The notes under the pieces are model-generated. The model did not search any database. It was given only the letters and a program-made list of their open reading frames with translations, and had not been told where the DNA came from. A stretch of 64,000 nucleotides of DNA from Streptomyces sp. 35G-GA-8 (GTDB lineage Bacteria > Actinomycetota > Actinomycetes > Streptomycetales > Streptomycetaceae), in NCBI RefSeq assembly GCF_023534745.1, contig NZ_JAMHJQ010000001.1:299232-363231 (forward strand). The letters are read 5' to 3'. Position 1 is the stretch's first letter. Each line of letters starts with the position of its first letter. Positions 43,228 to 52,222 of this stretch are shown piece after piece. Position numbers and translations under genes: made by a program.

Positions 43228-44265
43228 TCAGCTGAAGCCCTGAGGCAGGTAGTCGTCGATGTTCGTCTTGTCGACCACGGCCGAGAACAGCGTGACCTGG
43301 GCCGGGATCTCCAGCCCGGACAGACCGCTGATGCCCTTGCTCTGTCCGAGAGCGCGGGCCAGGTCGATGGCGGACGCGGCCATGATCGGCGGGTAGAGGA
43401 CGGTGGCCTTGAGCACACCGTTGTCCGCCTTGATCGCGTCCATCGCGGCCTTGGCACCGGCCCCGCCGACCATCAGGAAGCCGTCGCGGCCCGCCTGGTC
43501 GATGGCGCGCAGGGCGCCCACGCCCTGGTCGTCGTCGTGGTTCCAGAGGGCGTCGAAGCTGGACTGCGCCTGGAGCAGCTGGGCCATCTTGGCCTGGCCG
43601 GACTCGACGGTGAAGTCGGCGGCCTGGCGCGCGACCTTCTTGATGTTCGGGTAGTTCTTGAGGGCGTCGTCGAAGCCCTGGGTGCGCTGCTGGGTCAGCT
43701 CCAGGCTGTCGGGCCCGGACAGCTCGATGACCTTCGCGTCGGGCTTGTCCTTGAGCTTCTCGCCGATGTAGTTGCCGGCGTTGAGACCCATGCCGTAGTT
43801 GTCGCCGCCGACCCAGCAGCGGTACGCCTGCGGGGAGGCGAAGATGCGGTCCAGGTTGATGACCGGGATCCCGGCGCGCATGGCCTTCAGCCCGACCTGG
43901 GTGAGCGCCTTGCCGTCGGCCGGCAGGATCACCAGGACGTCGACCTTCTTGTTGATCAGGGTCTCGACCTGGCCGATCTGGGCGGCGGTGTCGTTGGAGC
44001 CCTCGGTGATGTCGAGCGTCACATCGGAGTAGGTCTCCGCGCGCGACTTGGCGTTCTCGTTGATGGCGTTGAGCCAGCCGTGGTCGGCCTGGGGGCCGGC
44101 GAAGCCGATGGTGACGGGCTTGCCCGGCTTGTCGTCGGCGGCGGGCTGGTCGTTGGCCGCGGGCTCCTTCTTCGCCGGCTCGTTGCTGGTGCAGGCGGTG
44201 AGGAAAGCACCAGCGCCGATGGCGGCGGTGCCGAAGAGCATTCCTCTGCGGCTGGTTTCTGGCAT
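43228..44265 (-). CDS. Sugar ABC transporter substrate-binding lipoprotein
   Basis: 345-residue ribose-type periplasmic-binding protein. The N-terminus TSRRGMLFGTAAIGAGAFLTAC combines a twin-arginine signal with a lipobox, lipidating Cys25. Two Rossmann lobes follow, with the hinge typical of Peripla_BP_4 proteins (VDVLVILPADGKALTQVG, LWNHDDDQGVGALRAI). It captures a monosaccharide or cyclitol for the permease and ATPase encoded immediately upstream. The gap to the Gfo/Idh gene is 50 bases. Confidence 0.92.
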   Translation of the reverse strand: MPETSRRGMLFGTAAIGAGAFLTACTSNEPAKKEPAANDQPAADDKPGKPVTIGFAGPQADHGWLNAINENAKSRAETYSDVTLDITEGSNDTAAQIGQVETLINKKVDVLVILPADGKALTQVGLKAMRAGIPVINLDRIFASPQAYRCWVGGDNYGMGLNAGNYIGEKLKDKPDAKVIELSGPDSLELTQQRTQGFDDALKNYPNIKKVARQAADFTVESGQAKMAQLLQAQSSFDALWNHDDDQGVGALRAIDQAGRDGFLMVGGAGAKAAMDAIKADNGVLKATVLYPPIMAASAIDLARALGQSKGISGLSGLEIPAQVTLFSAVVDKTNIDDYLPQGFS

Positions 44266-44321
44266 GACGGTTCAACCCTTCAGGTAGGGCGGTACGACAG
44301 TAAGCGGGTGCGAGACCGGAA

Positions 44322-45398
44322 TCAGGACTCGCCGTTGCGCACGGTGCGGCGCTGGACCAGTACGGCGGCGACGATGATCGCGCCCTTGGCGATCTGCTGG
44401 ACGTCGCTCTGCAGGTTGTTGAGGGCGAAGATGTTGGTGATCGTGGTGAAGACCAGAACACCGAGTACGGAGCCGACGATCGTGCCGCGGCCACCGCTGA
44501 GGAGGGTGCCGCCGATGATCGCCGCGGCGATGGCGTCCAGCTCGTAGAGGTTCCCGTTGGTGTTCTGGCCCGAGCCGGCCAGGACGATCAGCAGGAACGC
44601 CGCGATACCGCAGCACAGGCCGGAGAGCAGATACAGATAGAGCCGCTGCCTGCGTACGTCGATACCGGCGAGCCGCGCGGCCTCCGCGTTGCCCCCGACG
44701 GCGACGGTGCGCCGGCCGAAGGTCGTGCGGTTGAGGAGCAGCCAGCCGATGACCGTGACGGCCGCGAAGACCAGGACGAGCGGCGGGATGCCCAGGATGT
44801 ACGAGTCACGGACGCCGAGGTCGAGGACCGAGTCCACGGTCACGATCTGGGTCTTGCCGTCGGTGATCTGGAGGGCCAGACCGCGGGCGGAGGCGAGCAT
44901 CGCGAGAGTGGCGATGAACGGCACCATCCCGCCGTAGGCGATCAGCACGCCGTTGACCAGTCCGCAGGCCAGACCCACGATCACCGCGGTGAACAGGATG
45001 CCGGCGAACCCGTACTCCTGGGTGGCCAGTGTGGTCGCCCAGACGGACGCCAGTGCCACGATCGCGCCGACCGACAGATCGATCCCGCCGCTGGTGATCA
45101 CGAACGTCATCCCGACGGTGACCACACCGATCACGGACGCCTGGGTGAGCACCAGTTGGAGGTTGTTGGTGTCCAGGAACTGATCGGGCTTGGTGATACC
45201 GCCGACGATGATCAGTGCGGCGAGCACCCCGAGCAGGGAGAGGTTACGGACGTCGAGCCGCAGCCCGAGGGCACGCCAACCGCCCTTCTCCTCCGTGGAC
45301 TTGGCGGACGCGTGGGTCGTGGCGGGCGGCGTGGGCGGCTCGGGCGTGGCCGCCGCGTCGGGCCCGCCCTGCTGCGCCTCGGAGGCAGGCTGTTTCAT
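44322..45398 (-). CDS. Sugar ABC transporter permease, RbsC-like
   Basis: 358-residue membrane protein. A ~45-residue cytosolic Pro/Ala-rich N-terminus precedes about 8-10 helices. GMTFVITSGGIDLSVGAIVAL and LDAIAAAIIGGTLLSGGRGTIVGS are the conserved RbsC/BPD_transp_2 segments. It overlaps the ATPase stop as ATGA. Together with the ATPase and the lipoprotein it forms a ribose/xylose/inositol-class importer. Confidence 0.93.
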   Translation of the reverse strand: MKQPASEAQQGGPDAAATPEPPTPPATTHASAKSTEEKGGWRALGLRLDVRNLSLLGVLAALIIVGGITKPDQFLDTNNLQLVLTQASVIGVVTVGMTFVITSGGIDLSVGAIVALASVWATTLATQEYGFAGILFTAVIVGLACGLVNGVLIAYGGMVPFIATLAMLASARGLALQITDGKTQIVTVDSVLDLGVRDSYILGIPPLVLVFAAVTVIGWLLLNRTTFGRRTVAVGGNAEAARLAGIDVRRQRLYLYLLSGLCCGIAAFLLIVLAGSGQNTNGNLYELDAIAAAIIGGTLLSGGRGTIVGSVLGVLVFTTITNIFALNNLQSDVQQIAKGAIIVAAVLVQRRTVRNGES

Positions 45399-46939
45399 GA
45401 CGTCGGGCTCCCTTCCATCACAAGGTCGAGTACACGGTGCTCGTCGAGCTCCTGGGCGGGCGCCCGGTGGACGACCCGGCCCTCGCGGAGCACCAGCACC
45501 CGGTCGGCGAGGCCCAGGACTTCGGGGACCTCGCTGGAGACGAGCAGTACGGCAAGGCCCTCGTCGGCCAGCCGGCGGATCACGGCGTAGAGCTCGGCGC
45601 GGGCGCCGACGTCGACTCCGCGCGTCGGCTCGTCGAGCAGCAGCACCCGGCAGCCGCGCAGCAGCCAGCGGGCGAGGACCGCCTTCTGCTGGTTGCCGCC
45701 GGAGAGGGTACGGATACGGGCGTCCGGGTTGTCGGGACGCAGAGAGAGCTCCCTGGTGGCCTGCCGGGCCGCCGTCCGTTCCGCCGAGTGGTCGAGCCAG
45801 CCGGCCCGGGAGAAGCGCGACAGCGATGACACCGACACATTGCGGGTGACGGATTCGAGCATCAGCAGGCCCTGGGCCTTGCGCTCCTCGGGTGCGAGGC
45901 CGAGCCCCGCGCGGACGGCGGCGCGTACGCTGCCCGGTCGCAACGGGGTGCCGTCGACGAGCACCCGGCCCGCGGTGGCCTTGCGTGCCCCGTAGATCGT
46001 CTCCAGGATCTCGGAGCGGCCCGAGCCGACGAGTCCCGCGAGTCCGACGATCTCGCCGGGCCGCAGTTCGAGATCGACGGGGGCGAACTCCCCGTCCCTG
46101 GCCAGCCCTTCGACCTTCAGTACGGGCTCGGGCCGCGCCGCCCCCGCCGTGGCGGGTGCGGGCCGCTCGGGGAAGACGTACTCGACGTTCCGGCCGGTCA
46201 TCAGCGCGACGACCTCGCGGGTCGGGGTCTCCTTCGCGGGCAGGGCGACGGCCACGGTCCGGCCGTCCTTGATGACGGTGACCCGGTCGCCGATGCGCCG
46301 GATCTCCTCCAGCCGGTGGGAGATATAGATGACGGCCACGCCGTCGGCGGTGAGGGTGTCGACGATACGGAAGAGGTTGTCGACCTCGTCGGGGTCGAGG
46401 GCCGCGGACGGCTCGTCCATCACGATGAGCCGTACCTCGTGCGAGAGGGCGCGGGCCATCGACACGATCTGCTGCTGCGCGGCGGAGAGCGAGCCGACGG
46501 GCCGGTGCGCCTGGATCTCGGGGTGGCCGAGCCGCTTGAGCAGCGCGGTCGCGCGGGTCCTCGCCTCCCGGCCCCTGACCACGAAGCCGGCGGTGGTGGG
46601 CTCGTGCCCGAGGAAGATGTTCTCGGCGACCGTCAGCCCCTCGACCAGGTCGAGTTCCTGGTAAATGGTCGCGATGCCGAGCCGCATGGCGGCGATGGGC
46701 GATTTCAGTGTGACGGCCTCGCCGCGCCAGGTGATCACACCGCCGTCGGGCTGATGGGCCCCGGCGAGCACCTTGATGAGGGTGGACTTGCCGGCGCCGT
46801 TCTGGCCGAGCAGGCAGTGGACCTCGCCCGCCTCGACCTCCAGGTCCACACCGTCGAGGGCGCGGACACCGGGGAAGAGCTTGGTGATGCCGGACATGGT
46901 GAGCAGAAGATTCTCGGGTGGTGCGAGTGTTGGTGCCAT
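45395..46939 (-). CDS. Sugar ABC transporter ATPase, tandem nucleotide-binding domains
   Basis: 514-residue RbsA-type ATPase with two ABC modules. The first has Walker A GQNGAGKST (~40-50), a degenerate signature SLSAAQQQ and Walker B LIVMDEPSAAL. The second has a degenerate P-loop LVGSGRSE, signature TLSGGNQQK and LLLDEPTRGVD. This asymmetry is normal for the family. ATG 46939 begins the uptake operon; its promoter should lie in the repeat-bearing 46940-47281 gap unless the operon is co-transcribed with the ROK regulator. Confidence 0.94.
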   Translation of the reverse strand: MAPTLAPPENLLLTMSGITKLFPGVRALDGVDLEVEAGEVHCLLGQNGAGKSTLIKVLAGAHQPDGGVITWRGEAVTLKSPIAAMRLGIATIYQELDLVEGLTVAENIFLGHEPTTAGFVVRGREARTRATALLKRLGHPEIQAHRPVGSLSAAQQQIVSMARALSHEVRLIVMDEPSAALDPDEVDNLFRIVDTLTADGVAVIYISHRLEEIRRIGDRVTVIKDGRTVAVALPAKETPTREVVALMTGRNVEYVFPERPAPATAGAARPEPVLKVEGLARDGEFAPVDLELRPGEIVGLAGLVGSGRSEILETIYGARKATAGRVLVDGTPLRPGSVRAAVRAGLGLAPEERKAQGLLMLESVTRNVSVSSLSRFSRAGWLDHSAERTAARQATRELSLRPDNPDARIRTLSGGNQQKAVLARWLLRGCRVLLLDEPTRGVDVGARAELYAVIRRLADEGLAVLLVSSEVPEVLGLADRVLVLREGRVVHRAPAQELDEHRVLDLVMEGSPTS

Positions 46940-47068
46940 GGCGTATCCCCTCGGCGGATGCGGCCGTAGAGCGGGCAGGGCAGAAAGTGAACAAAAGGAA
47001 GAAGGCGGAACGGAGTTGGGCAGGGCGGAACCAGGTGCGGCGGAGCGGTGTTGGTACGTCGTACGGAT

Positions 47069-47201
47069 GCGGCTCGTGCGACTGACGCGGCTCGTGCGGG
47101 TACTGCGGGTACGGGGTACTGCGGCTCGTGCGTACTGCGGCTCGTGCGTACTGCGGTTGTTACGGGGTGGTGCGGCTCGTGCGTGGTACGGCTCGTGCGG
47201 T
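47069..47201. repeat. Clustered GCGGCTCGTGCG repeats upstream of the sugar ABC operon
   Basis: The 12-mer GCGGCTCGTGCG occurs at 47069, 47087, 47121, 47137 and 47172, with a near copy (ACGGCTCGTGCGG) around 47188. Spacing alternates between about 16-18 and 34-35 bases. The array fills most of the 342-base gap between the ROK gene and the ABC ATPase gene; I see no gene in it. Confidence 0.7.
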
Positions 47202-47281
47202 GTGCTGTGGTGCTGTTGTCGCGGATGGAGCGGTGGTGTCGCGGTGGTGTCCGGTGGTGCGCCGCCGGCCCTGAACGGGCG

Positions 47282-48463
47282 TCAGGCCGGCGAGAACAAG
47301 TGGTCGCTGATGAGCCGGGCCGCGCCGGTGACTCCGGCGGTCGGGCCCAACTCCCCCAGGACTATGGGGAGATTGCCGGTGGCCAGCGGCAGGGACTGCC
47401 GGTAGACCTGGGTACGTACGCTGGCCAGCAGCGTGTGACCGAGACCGGTCACCCCGCCGCCGATCACCACGAGGCCCGGGTTGAAGAAGCTCACGAGCCC
47501 GGCGATGACCTGGCCGACGCGATTGCCGCCGGCCCGGATGAGTTCGAGTGCGGCGGGGTCACCGGCGGCAGCGGCGGCGGCGACATCCACGGCGGAGAGC
47601 CGGTCACCGGCCTCCAGCCGGGCGGCCAGCTCGGGCGAGCGGCCGGAGCGCGCGGCGTCCTCCGCGTCCCGGGCGAGGGCGGCGCCGCTGAAGTAGGCCT
47701 CCAGACAGCCCTTGTTGCCACAGGCACAGGCGCGGCCGTCCGACTCGACCTGGATATGGCCGATGTCGCCGGCGCTGCCGGTCGTGCCGCGGTAGACCTC
47801 GCCGCCGACGACGATCCCGCAGCCGATACCGGTCCCGATCTTGACGCAGAGGAAGTCACCGACCGAGCGTGCGACGCCCGCGTGCTGCTCCCCCATCGCC
47901 ATCAGGTTCACATCGTTGTCGACCATCACCGGACAGCCGAGCTCCTGGCTGAGCGCCTCCCGTACGGGGAAGCCGTCCCAGCCCGGCATGATCGGCGGCG
48001 CGACGGGGACACCCTCGGGAAAGCGGACGGGGCCCGGTACGCCGATCCCGGCGCCGTCGAACTCGTCGGCGAGCCCGGAGACCTTGAGCTTGCCCGCCAT
48101 GACGAGGACCTGCTCGAAGACGGCGACGGGGCCCTCGCGGACATCCATGGGGTGGTTGAGATGTCCCAGCACCTCCAGCTCCGCGTTGGTCACCGCGACA
48201 TCGATGGAGGTGGCGCCTATGTCGACACCGAGGAAGCGCAGGGCGGGCGCCAGCCGGATGTTGTGGGAGCGCCGGCCGCCGCGCGAGGCGGCGAGTCCGT
48301 CGGCGACCACCAGGCCGGTCTCCAGCAGCCGGTCCACCTCGACGGCGAGCTTGGAGCGCGAAAGATCGACCTGGTCACCCAGTTGCGCACGGGAGTTGGG
48401 GCCACCGTCGCGCAACAGCCTGAGCAGTCGCGCCTGATGCGCGTTCGCGGGTCGTGCGGTCAT
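47282..48463 (-). CDS. ROK-family transcriptional regulator
   Basis: 393-residue repressor-type ROK protein. An N-terminal MarR-like winged helix (~1-70, RAQLGDQVDLSRSKLAVEVDRLLETGLV) precedes the ROK domain with the ATP/sugar-binding start VDIGATSIDVAV, and the zinc site Cys set in ACACGNKGCLEAY. Catalytic-type Asp in VMVDNDVNLMAMGE is retained, so it may still bind or phosphorylate a sugar. ATG 48463 is followed by the HTH directly; longer starts lack similarity. It precedes the ABC operon on the same strand and probably represses it until sugar binds; the GCGGCTCGTGCG repeats are candidate targets. Confidence 0.92.
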   Translation of the reverse strand: MTARPANAHQARLLRLLRDGGPNSRAQLGDQVDLSRSKLAVEVDRLLETGLVVADGLAASRGGRRSHNIRLAPALRFLGVDIGATSIDVAVTNAELEVLGHLNHPMDVREGPVAVFEQVLVMAGKLKVSGLADEFDGAGIGVPGPVRFPEGVPVAPPIMPGWDGFPVREALSQELGCPVMVDNDVNLMAMGEQHAGVARSVGDFLCVKIGTGIGCGIVVGGEVYRGTTGSAGDIGHIQVESDGRACACGNKGCLEAYFSGAALARDAEDAARSGRSPELAARLEAGDRLSAVDVAAAAAAGDPAALELIRAGGNRVGQVIAGLVSFFNPGLVVIGGGVTGLGHTLLASVRTQVYRQSLPLATGNLPIVLGELGPTAGVTGAARLISDHLFSPA

Positions 48464-48671
48464 ACGTCTCACGCGCCCCTCCCCGCCTTCTCGGCCTATG
48501 CGTCGGGCTTTCGAGGGAACGTAGCAGCGCTTGCCCGCAGGGGGAAGAAGTTGAGCGGGAATCAGTCCCAACTTTCTCCACACCGAGGACAAAGCCGTTT
48601 CGAGGCGTCGCTTCAGTGACCCTTCGCACCTGATTTTCGGATGAGGGGGGTAATGCCCGGACTTGGGGCGA

Positions 48672-49349
48672 TCAGGACTCTTGCCGGTGGTGGTACGTGT
48701 TGCGCGTGTGCTCCGTGTGCGCCTTCATGACTTCCGTCGCGCGCCGTTCGTCGCGCGTAGAAATCGCGGCGATGAGCTCCCGGTGCTCGATCCAGGACTG
48801 CTTGCCGCGCTGGCGGGCGACCGGCGTGTAGTACCAGCGCACCCTGCGGTCCACCTGGGCGGCCAGCTCGGCCAGTACGACATTGCCCGCCAGCTCCATG
48901 ACCTTGGCGTGGAAGGCGGCGTTGGTGGCGACCGTCAGATCCCTGTCGTCGTCGGCCACCGACTGCTCACCCTTGGTGCACAGCGCCTCCAGCTCGGCGA
49001 TCCCCGCCGCGCCGGAGTTGGCCGCCGCCAGCCGGGCGGCCTCCGCCTCCAGGAGCGTACGGACCGACAGGAGCTGGTCCGCCTCGTCCTCGGTCGGCTC
49101 ATGGACGAAGGCGCCCTGCGCCGGGCGCAGATCGACCCAGCCCTCGGTGTTGAGGCGTTGAAGGGCCTCACGCACCGGCTGCCTGGAGACCCCCAGATGA
49201 CGCGCGAGTTCACTCTCGACGAGGTGCTGACCGGGCTGGAGCGCCCGGGTCGTGATCAGTTCGAGCAGGGCCTCGTACACCCGTTCTCGCAGTGGTCCCG
49301 GTCGTTCGAGTTTAGGCACGGCACCTTGCGCCAACTTCGCGGACAACAT
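48672..49349 (-). CDS. GntR-family regulator, FCD (FadR/VanR) subgroup
   Basis: 225-residue ligand-responsive regulator. The winged helix (~18-80) contains LVESELARHLGVSRQPVREALQRLNTEGWV. The helical FCD domain (~95-210) has metal-site-type residues (Asp/His in NAAFHAKVMEL and HRELIAAISTRD). Such regulators sense small carboxylates. Two ACTGTAG-type elements lie upstream of its own start and the same motif precedes frc/sucC, the transporter/PanE-like pair and formate dehydrogenase, so it is the best candidate for the regulator of the whole oxalate/formate set. It lies between the ROK gene and the KAS III gene. Confidence 0.9.
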   Translation of the reverse strand: MLSAKLAQGAVPKLERPGPLRERVYEALLELITTRALQPGQHLVESELARHLGVSRQPVREALQRLNTEGWVDLRPAQGAFVHEPTEDEADQLLSVRTLLEAEAARLAAANSGAAGIAELEALCTKGEQSVADDDRDLTVATNAAFHAKVMELAGNVVLAELAAQVDRRVRWYYTPVARQRGKQSWIEHRELIAAISTRDERRATEVMKAHTEHTRNTYHHRQES

Positions 49350-49380
49350 CGCGTCCCCCTCCTGGCCGGCAGTGTCATTG

Positions 49381-49447
49381 ACTGTAGCGATGGACCGATG
49401 TCACCAGGGGTGATGAGCATCAAGACATTGGCTATCGTCTACAGTCT
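49381..49447. promoter_or_regulatory. Candidate autoregulatory GntR sites
   Basis: ACTGTAGCGAT at 49381-49391 and, in the opposite orientation, ATCGTCTACAGTCT at 49434-49447 lie 32 and 85 bases upstream of the GntR start. Both match the motif in front of the oxalate/formate genes. Confidence 0.6.
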
Positions 49448-49464
49448 ACCGAGAACAGGGGGAT

Positions 49465-50412
49465 TCATGGGCAACGGATGACTTGACCCGCGTAGGAGAG
49501 GTTCCCCCCGAAGCCGAAAAGCAGTACTGGCCCACCCGACGGAATCTCACCTCGGTCCACGAGTTTGGACAGGGCCATCGGGATCGACGCCGCGGACGTA
49601 TTGCCGGAATCCACCACATCACGGGCGATGACCGCGTTGATCGCACCGATTTTCTGGGCCACGGGCTCGATGATCCGCAGATTGGCCTGGTGCAGCACGA
49701 CCGCGGCCAGCTCCTCGGGGGTGACACCCGCCCGTTCACAGACCCGGCGGGCGATCGGCGGCAGCTGGGTGGTCGCCCAGCGGTAGACGGACTGCCCCTC
49801 CTGGGCGAAGACCGGCGGGCTGCCCTCGATCCGTACCGCGTGACCCATCTCCGGCACGGAACCCCAGAGCACCGGGCCGATGCCGGGCTCCTCGGCGGCG
49901 CCGTCCGCCATGACGACCGCCGCGCCCGCGCCGTCTCCGACCAGTACGCAGGTCGAACGATCGGTCCAGTCGGTGATCGCGGTCATCTTGTCCGCCCCGA
50001 TCACCAGGACGCGGGACGCGGAGCCCGCCCGTACGGCGTGATCGGCGGTGGCGAGGGCGTGGGTGAAGCCCGCGCAGACGACATTGAGGTCCATCACGGC
50101 GGGCGAGCCCATGGAGAGCCGGGCGGCGACCCGGGCCGCGGTGTTCGGGGAGCGGTCGATGGCCGTGGAGGTGGCGACCAGCACCAGATCGATGTCCGCC
50201 GGGGTGAGCCCGGCGGATGCCAGGGCCTTGGCTCCCGCGTGTGCCGCCAGCTCGTCCACCGGCTCGTCCGGCCCTGCCATATGGCGGGTTCTGATGCCCA
50301 CCCGGCTGCTGATCCAGGTGTCACTGGTGTCGACCATGGCCGCCAGGTCGTGATTGGTGAGCACCTTGGCGGGCTGATAGTGCCCGAGCGCGGCGATACG
50401 AGTGCCGGTCAT
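49465..50412 (-). CDS. Beta-ketoacyl-ACP synthase III-like enzyme
   Basis: 315-residue FabH-fold protein. The catalytic triad is intact: Cys in LNVVCAGFTHAL, His in VVLHQANLRI and Asn in SGNTSAASIP. It starts MTGTRIAALGHYQPAKVL. The presence of a ketoacyl synthase III among transport and formate genes is unusual. FabH-like enzymes use acyl-CoA primers, so it may condense or release a short acyl-CoA instead of serving fatty-acid synthesis. It follows the transporter small-subunit gene by 113 bases on the same strand and may share its transcript. Confidence 0.92.
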   Translation of the reverse strand: MTGTRIAALGHYQPAKVLTNHDLAAMVDTSDTWISSRVGIRTRHMAGPDEPVDELAAHAGAKALASAGLTPADIDLVLVATSTAIDRSPNTAARVAARLSMGSPAVMDLNVVCAGFTHALATADHAVRAGSASRVLVIGADKMTAITDWTDRSTCVLVGDGAGAAVVMADGAAEEPGIGPVLWGSVPEMGHAVRIEGSPPVFAQEGQSVYRWATTQLPPIARRVCERAGVTPEELAAVVLHQANLRIIEPVAQKIGAINAVIARDVVDSGNTSAASIPMALSKLVDRGEIPSGGPVLLFGFGGNLSYAGQVIRCP

Positions 50413-50525
50413 GCCCGGGACCCCCTCTGGTTCGACGTCAGGAGTGCTCCAGTCTCGTCAGCGACTCACCGGTAAGGGTGCAAGTAAACCAACAGGATTC
50501 AGCCGCGCCGCTTGGAGAGTCCATA

Positions 50526-50672
50526 TCATCCGGTGAAAAGCTGGGCCGCCTTCAGTACCAGCTCGTACACACCGTACGCGAGGGGGATCCCGACCCAAAG
50601 CCAGGCGAAGACGATCAGACCGGTACGGCGGGACTCAGGCCGGGCGGTGCTGTTCGGTGGTGACATGGTCAT
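50526..50672 (-). CDS. OFA/MFS transporter small subunit
   Basis: 48-residue single-helix membrane protein. A short charged N-terminus (PNSTARPESRRTG) precedes the helix IVFAWLWVGIPLAYGVYELVL. It overlaps the 3' end of the large transporter gene by 38 bases in another frame. ATG 50672 is chosen because AGGGAGG precedes it at the right distance; a second ATG lies two codons later. Small proteins of this type are recurrent companions of OFA-family transporters in bacteria. It probably stabilises or regulates the transporter. Confidence 0.8.
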   Translation of the reverse strand: MTMSPPNSTARPESRRTGLIVFAWLWVGIPLAYGVYELVLKAAQLFTG

Positions 50673-52014
50673 CGGCGGCCTCCCTGGGGGCGGGGACGTG
50701 GTGGCGCGGGTGGACGGGCCTGACCAGTTCATTGGCGACGAAGCCGATGACCAGCAGCCCGATCATGATGGTGAACGAGAGACCGTACAGGCCCGATCCG
50801 CTGCGGCCCGCCGCTTCCTCGCTGTCCGCCACCCGGTTGACGATCAGCGGGCCGAGCACACCGGCGGTGGACCAGGCGGTGAGCAGCCGGCCGTGGATGG
50901 CGCCCACCTGGTAGGTGCCGAAGAGATCCTTGAGATAGGCGGGGATCGTGGCGAATCCGCCACCGTAGAAGGACAGGATCACCAGCGCGCACAGGACGAA
51001 CAGCGGCTTGGAGGAGTCGCCGAACAGCGAGATCAGCAGATACATCACCGCGCCGACGCCGAGGTAGACGCGGTACATGTTCTTACGGCCGATCAGGTCC
51101 GAGGTGGAGGACCAGCCGATCCGGCCCGCCATGTTGGCGGCGGAGAGCAGTGCCACGAAGCCGGCGGCGGCCGAGACGCTGACGGGCGCGTCGGTCTCCG
51201 CGAAGAAGTCGGTGATCATCGGGGCGGCCTTCTCCAGGATGCCGATCCCCGCGGTCACGTTCATGCACAGAACGACCCACAGACACCAGAACTGCGGGGT
51301 GCGCACGGCGGACTTCGCGGACACCTGCGCGGTGGAGATCAGCGCGCTCGCCGCGGGCTTCGCGGCGTCGGTGGCCGGCCGCGCCCCGCCGTCCCCGCCC
51401 TGCCGGTAGCCGGGCGGGGGTACGCGGATGAGCAGGACGCCGAGCGTCATGAACACGGCGTACACCAGCCCGTGCACCAGGAACGCGAGCGCGATCCCCT
51501 TGCTCTCCGTGCCGAACGAGTCCAGCATCTGCGCGGACCACGGCGAGGCGATGAGCGCGCCGCCGCCGAAGCCCATGATGGCGATGCCGGTGGCCATGCC
51601 CGGCCGGTCGGGGAACCACTTGATCAGGGTGGAGACCGGCGAGATATAGCCGATGCCCAGACCGATACCGCCGACGAAGCCGTAGCCGAAGACGATCAGC
51701 CAGTACTGCTCGGTGACGGCGCCGAGCGCGGCGAGCAGAAAGCCCGACGAGAAACAGCACAGCGCGACGGTCATCGCCCAGCGCGGCCCCTTGCGTTCGA
51801 CAAGGGTGCCGCCGAAGGCCGCGGACAGACCGAGCATCACGATGCCCAGCTGGAACGGGAGCGCGCTCGCGGTGCCGGAGAGACCGAGCGCCGATTCGAG
51901 CGGTGGCTTGAACACGCTCCAGGCGTAGGCCTGGCCGATCGACAGATGCACCGACAACGCTGCGGGGGGTACCAGCCAGCGACTCCAGCCGGCGGGCGCT
52001 AGTGGTGGCGTCAT
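50635..52014 (-). CDS. OFA-family MFS transporter 3
   Basis: 459-residue 12-helix transporter of the oxalate:formate antiporter branch. It starts SRWLVPPAALSVHLSIGQAYAWSVFKPPLE, the classical OFA N-terminus, and contains KWFPDRPGMATGIAIMGFGGGALIASP as loop signature. It differs from the tandem pair at 25634-28422, which carry a longer N-terminal segment, so it represents another OFA subtype. It has a small-subunit partner. It is divergent from the PanE-like gene, with a GntR-type site in between, suggesting oxalate or formate as substrate. Confidence 0.92.
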   Translation of the reverse strand: MTPPLAPAGWSRWLVPPAALSVHLSIGQAYAWSVFKPPLESALGLSGTASALPFQLGIVMLGLSAAFGGTLVERKGPRWAMTVALCCFSSGFLLAALGAVTEQYWLIVFGYGFVGGIGLGIGYISPVSTLIKWFPDRPGMATGIAIMGFGGGALIASPWSAQMLDSFGTESKGIALAFLVHGLVYAVFMTLGVLLIRVPPPGYRQGGDGGARPATDAAKPAASALISTAQVSAKSAVRTPQFWCLWVVLCMNVTAGIGILEKAAPMITDFFAETDAPVSVSAAAGFVALLSAANMAGRIGWSSTSDLIGRKNMYRVYLGVGAVMYLLISLFGDSSKPLFVLCALVILSFYGGGFATIPAYLKDLFGTYQVGAIHGRLLTAWSTAGVLGPLIVNRVADSEEAAGRSGSGLYGLSFTIMIGLLVIGFVANELVRPVHPRHHVPAPREAADDHVTTEQHRPA

Positions 52015-52110
52015 GCAGGCGACTCTAAGAACCGATCAACCCTCTTGGGAAGATCCGCAGAGGAGTTTGCCGACTGCATACCTTTCCGGAGCCTTGTCGA
52101 CCAGAACTAC

Positions 52111-52124
52111 ATACTGTAGACAAT
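52111..52124. promoter_or_regulatory. Candidate GntR site between OFA transporter 3 and PanE-like gene
   Basis: ATACTGTAGACAAT (complement ATTGTCTACAGTAT) lies 97 bases upstream of the transporter start and 99 bases upstream of the PanE-like start, centrally placed in the divergent region. It matches the sites at 53281 in 12 of 14 bases. Confidence 0.65.
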
Positions 52125-52222
52125 ATATCGTCAAACGCGAAGTGTGATCAACAGCACAGAAAGCAGCGAGCGGAGTGTGACCCTTCCCTCGGTCTCCCTC
52201 AAACCGAACGGAGAGCCCCACA

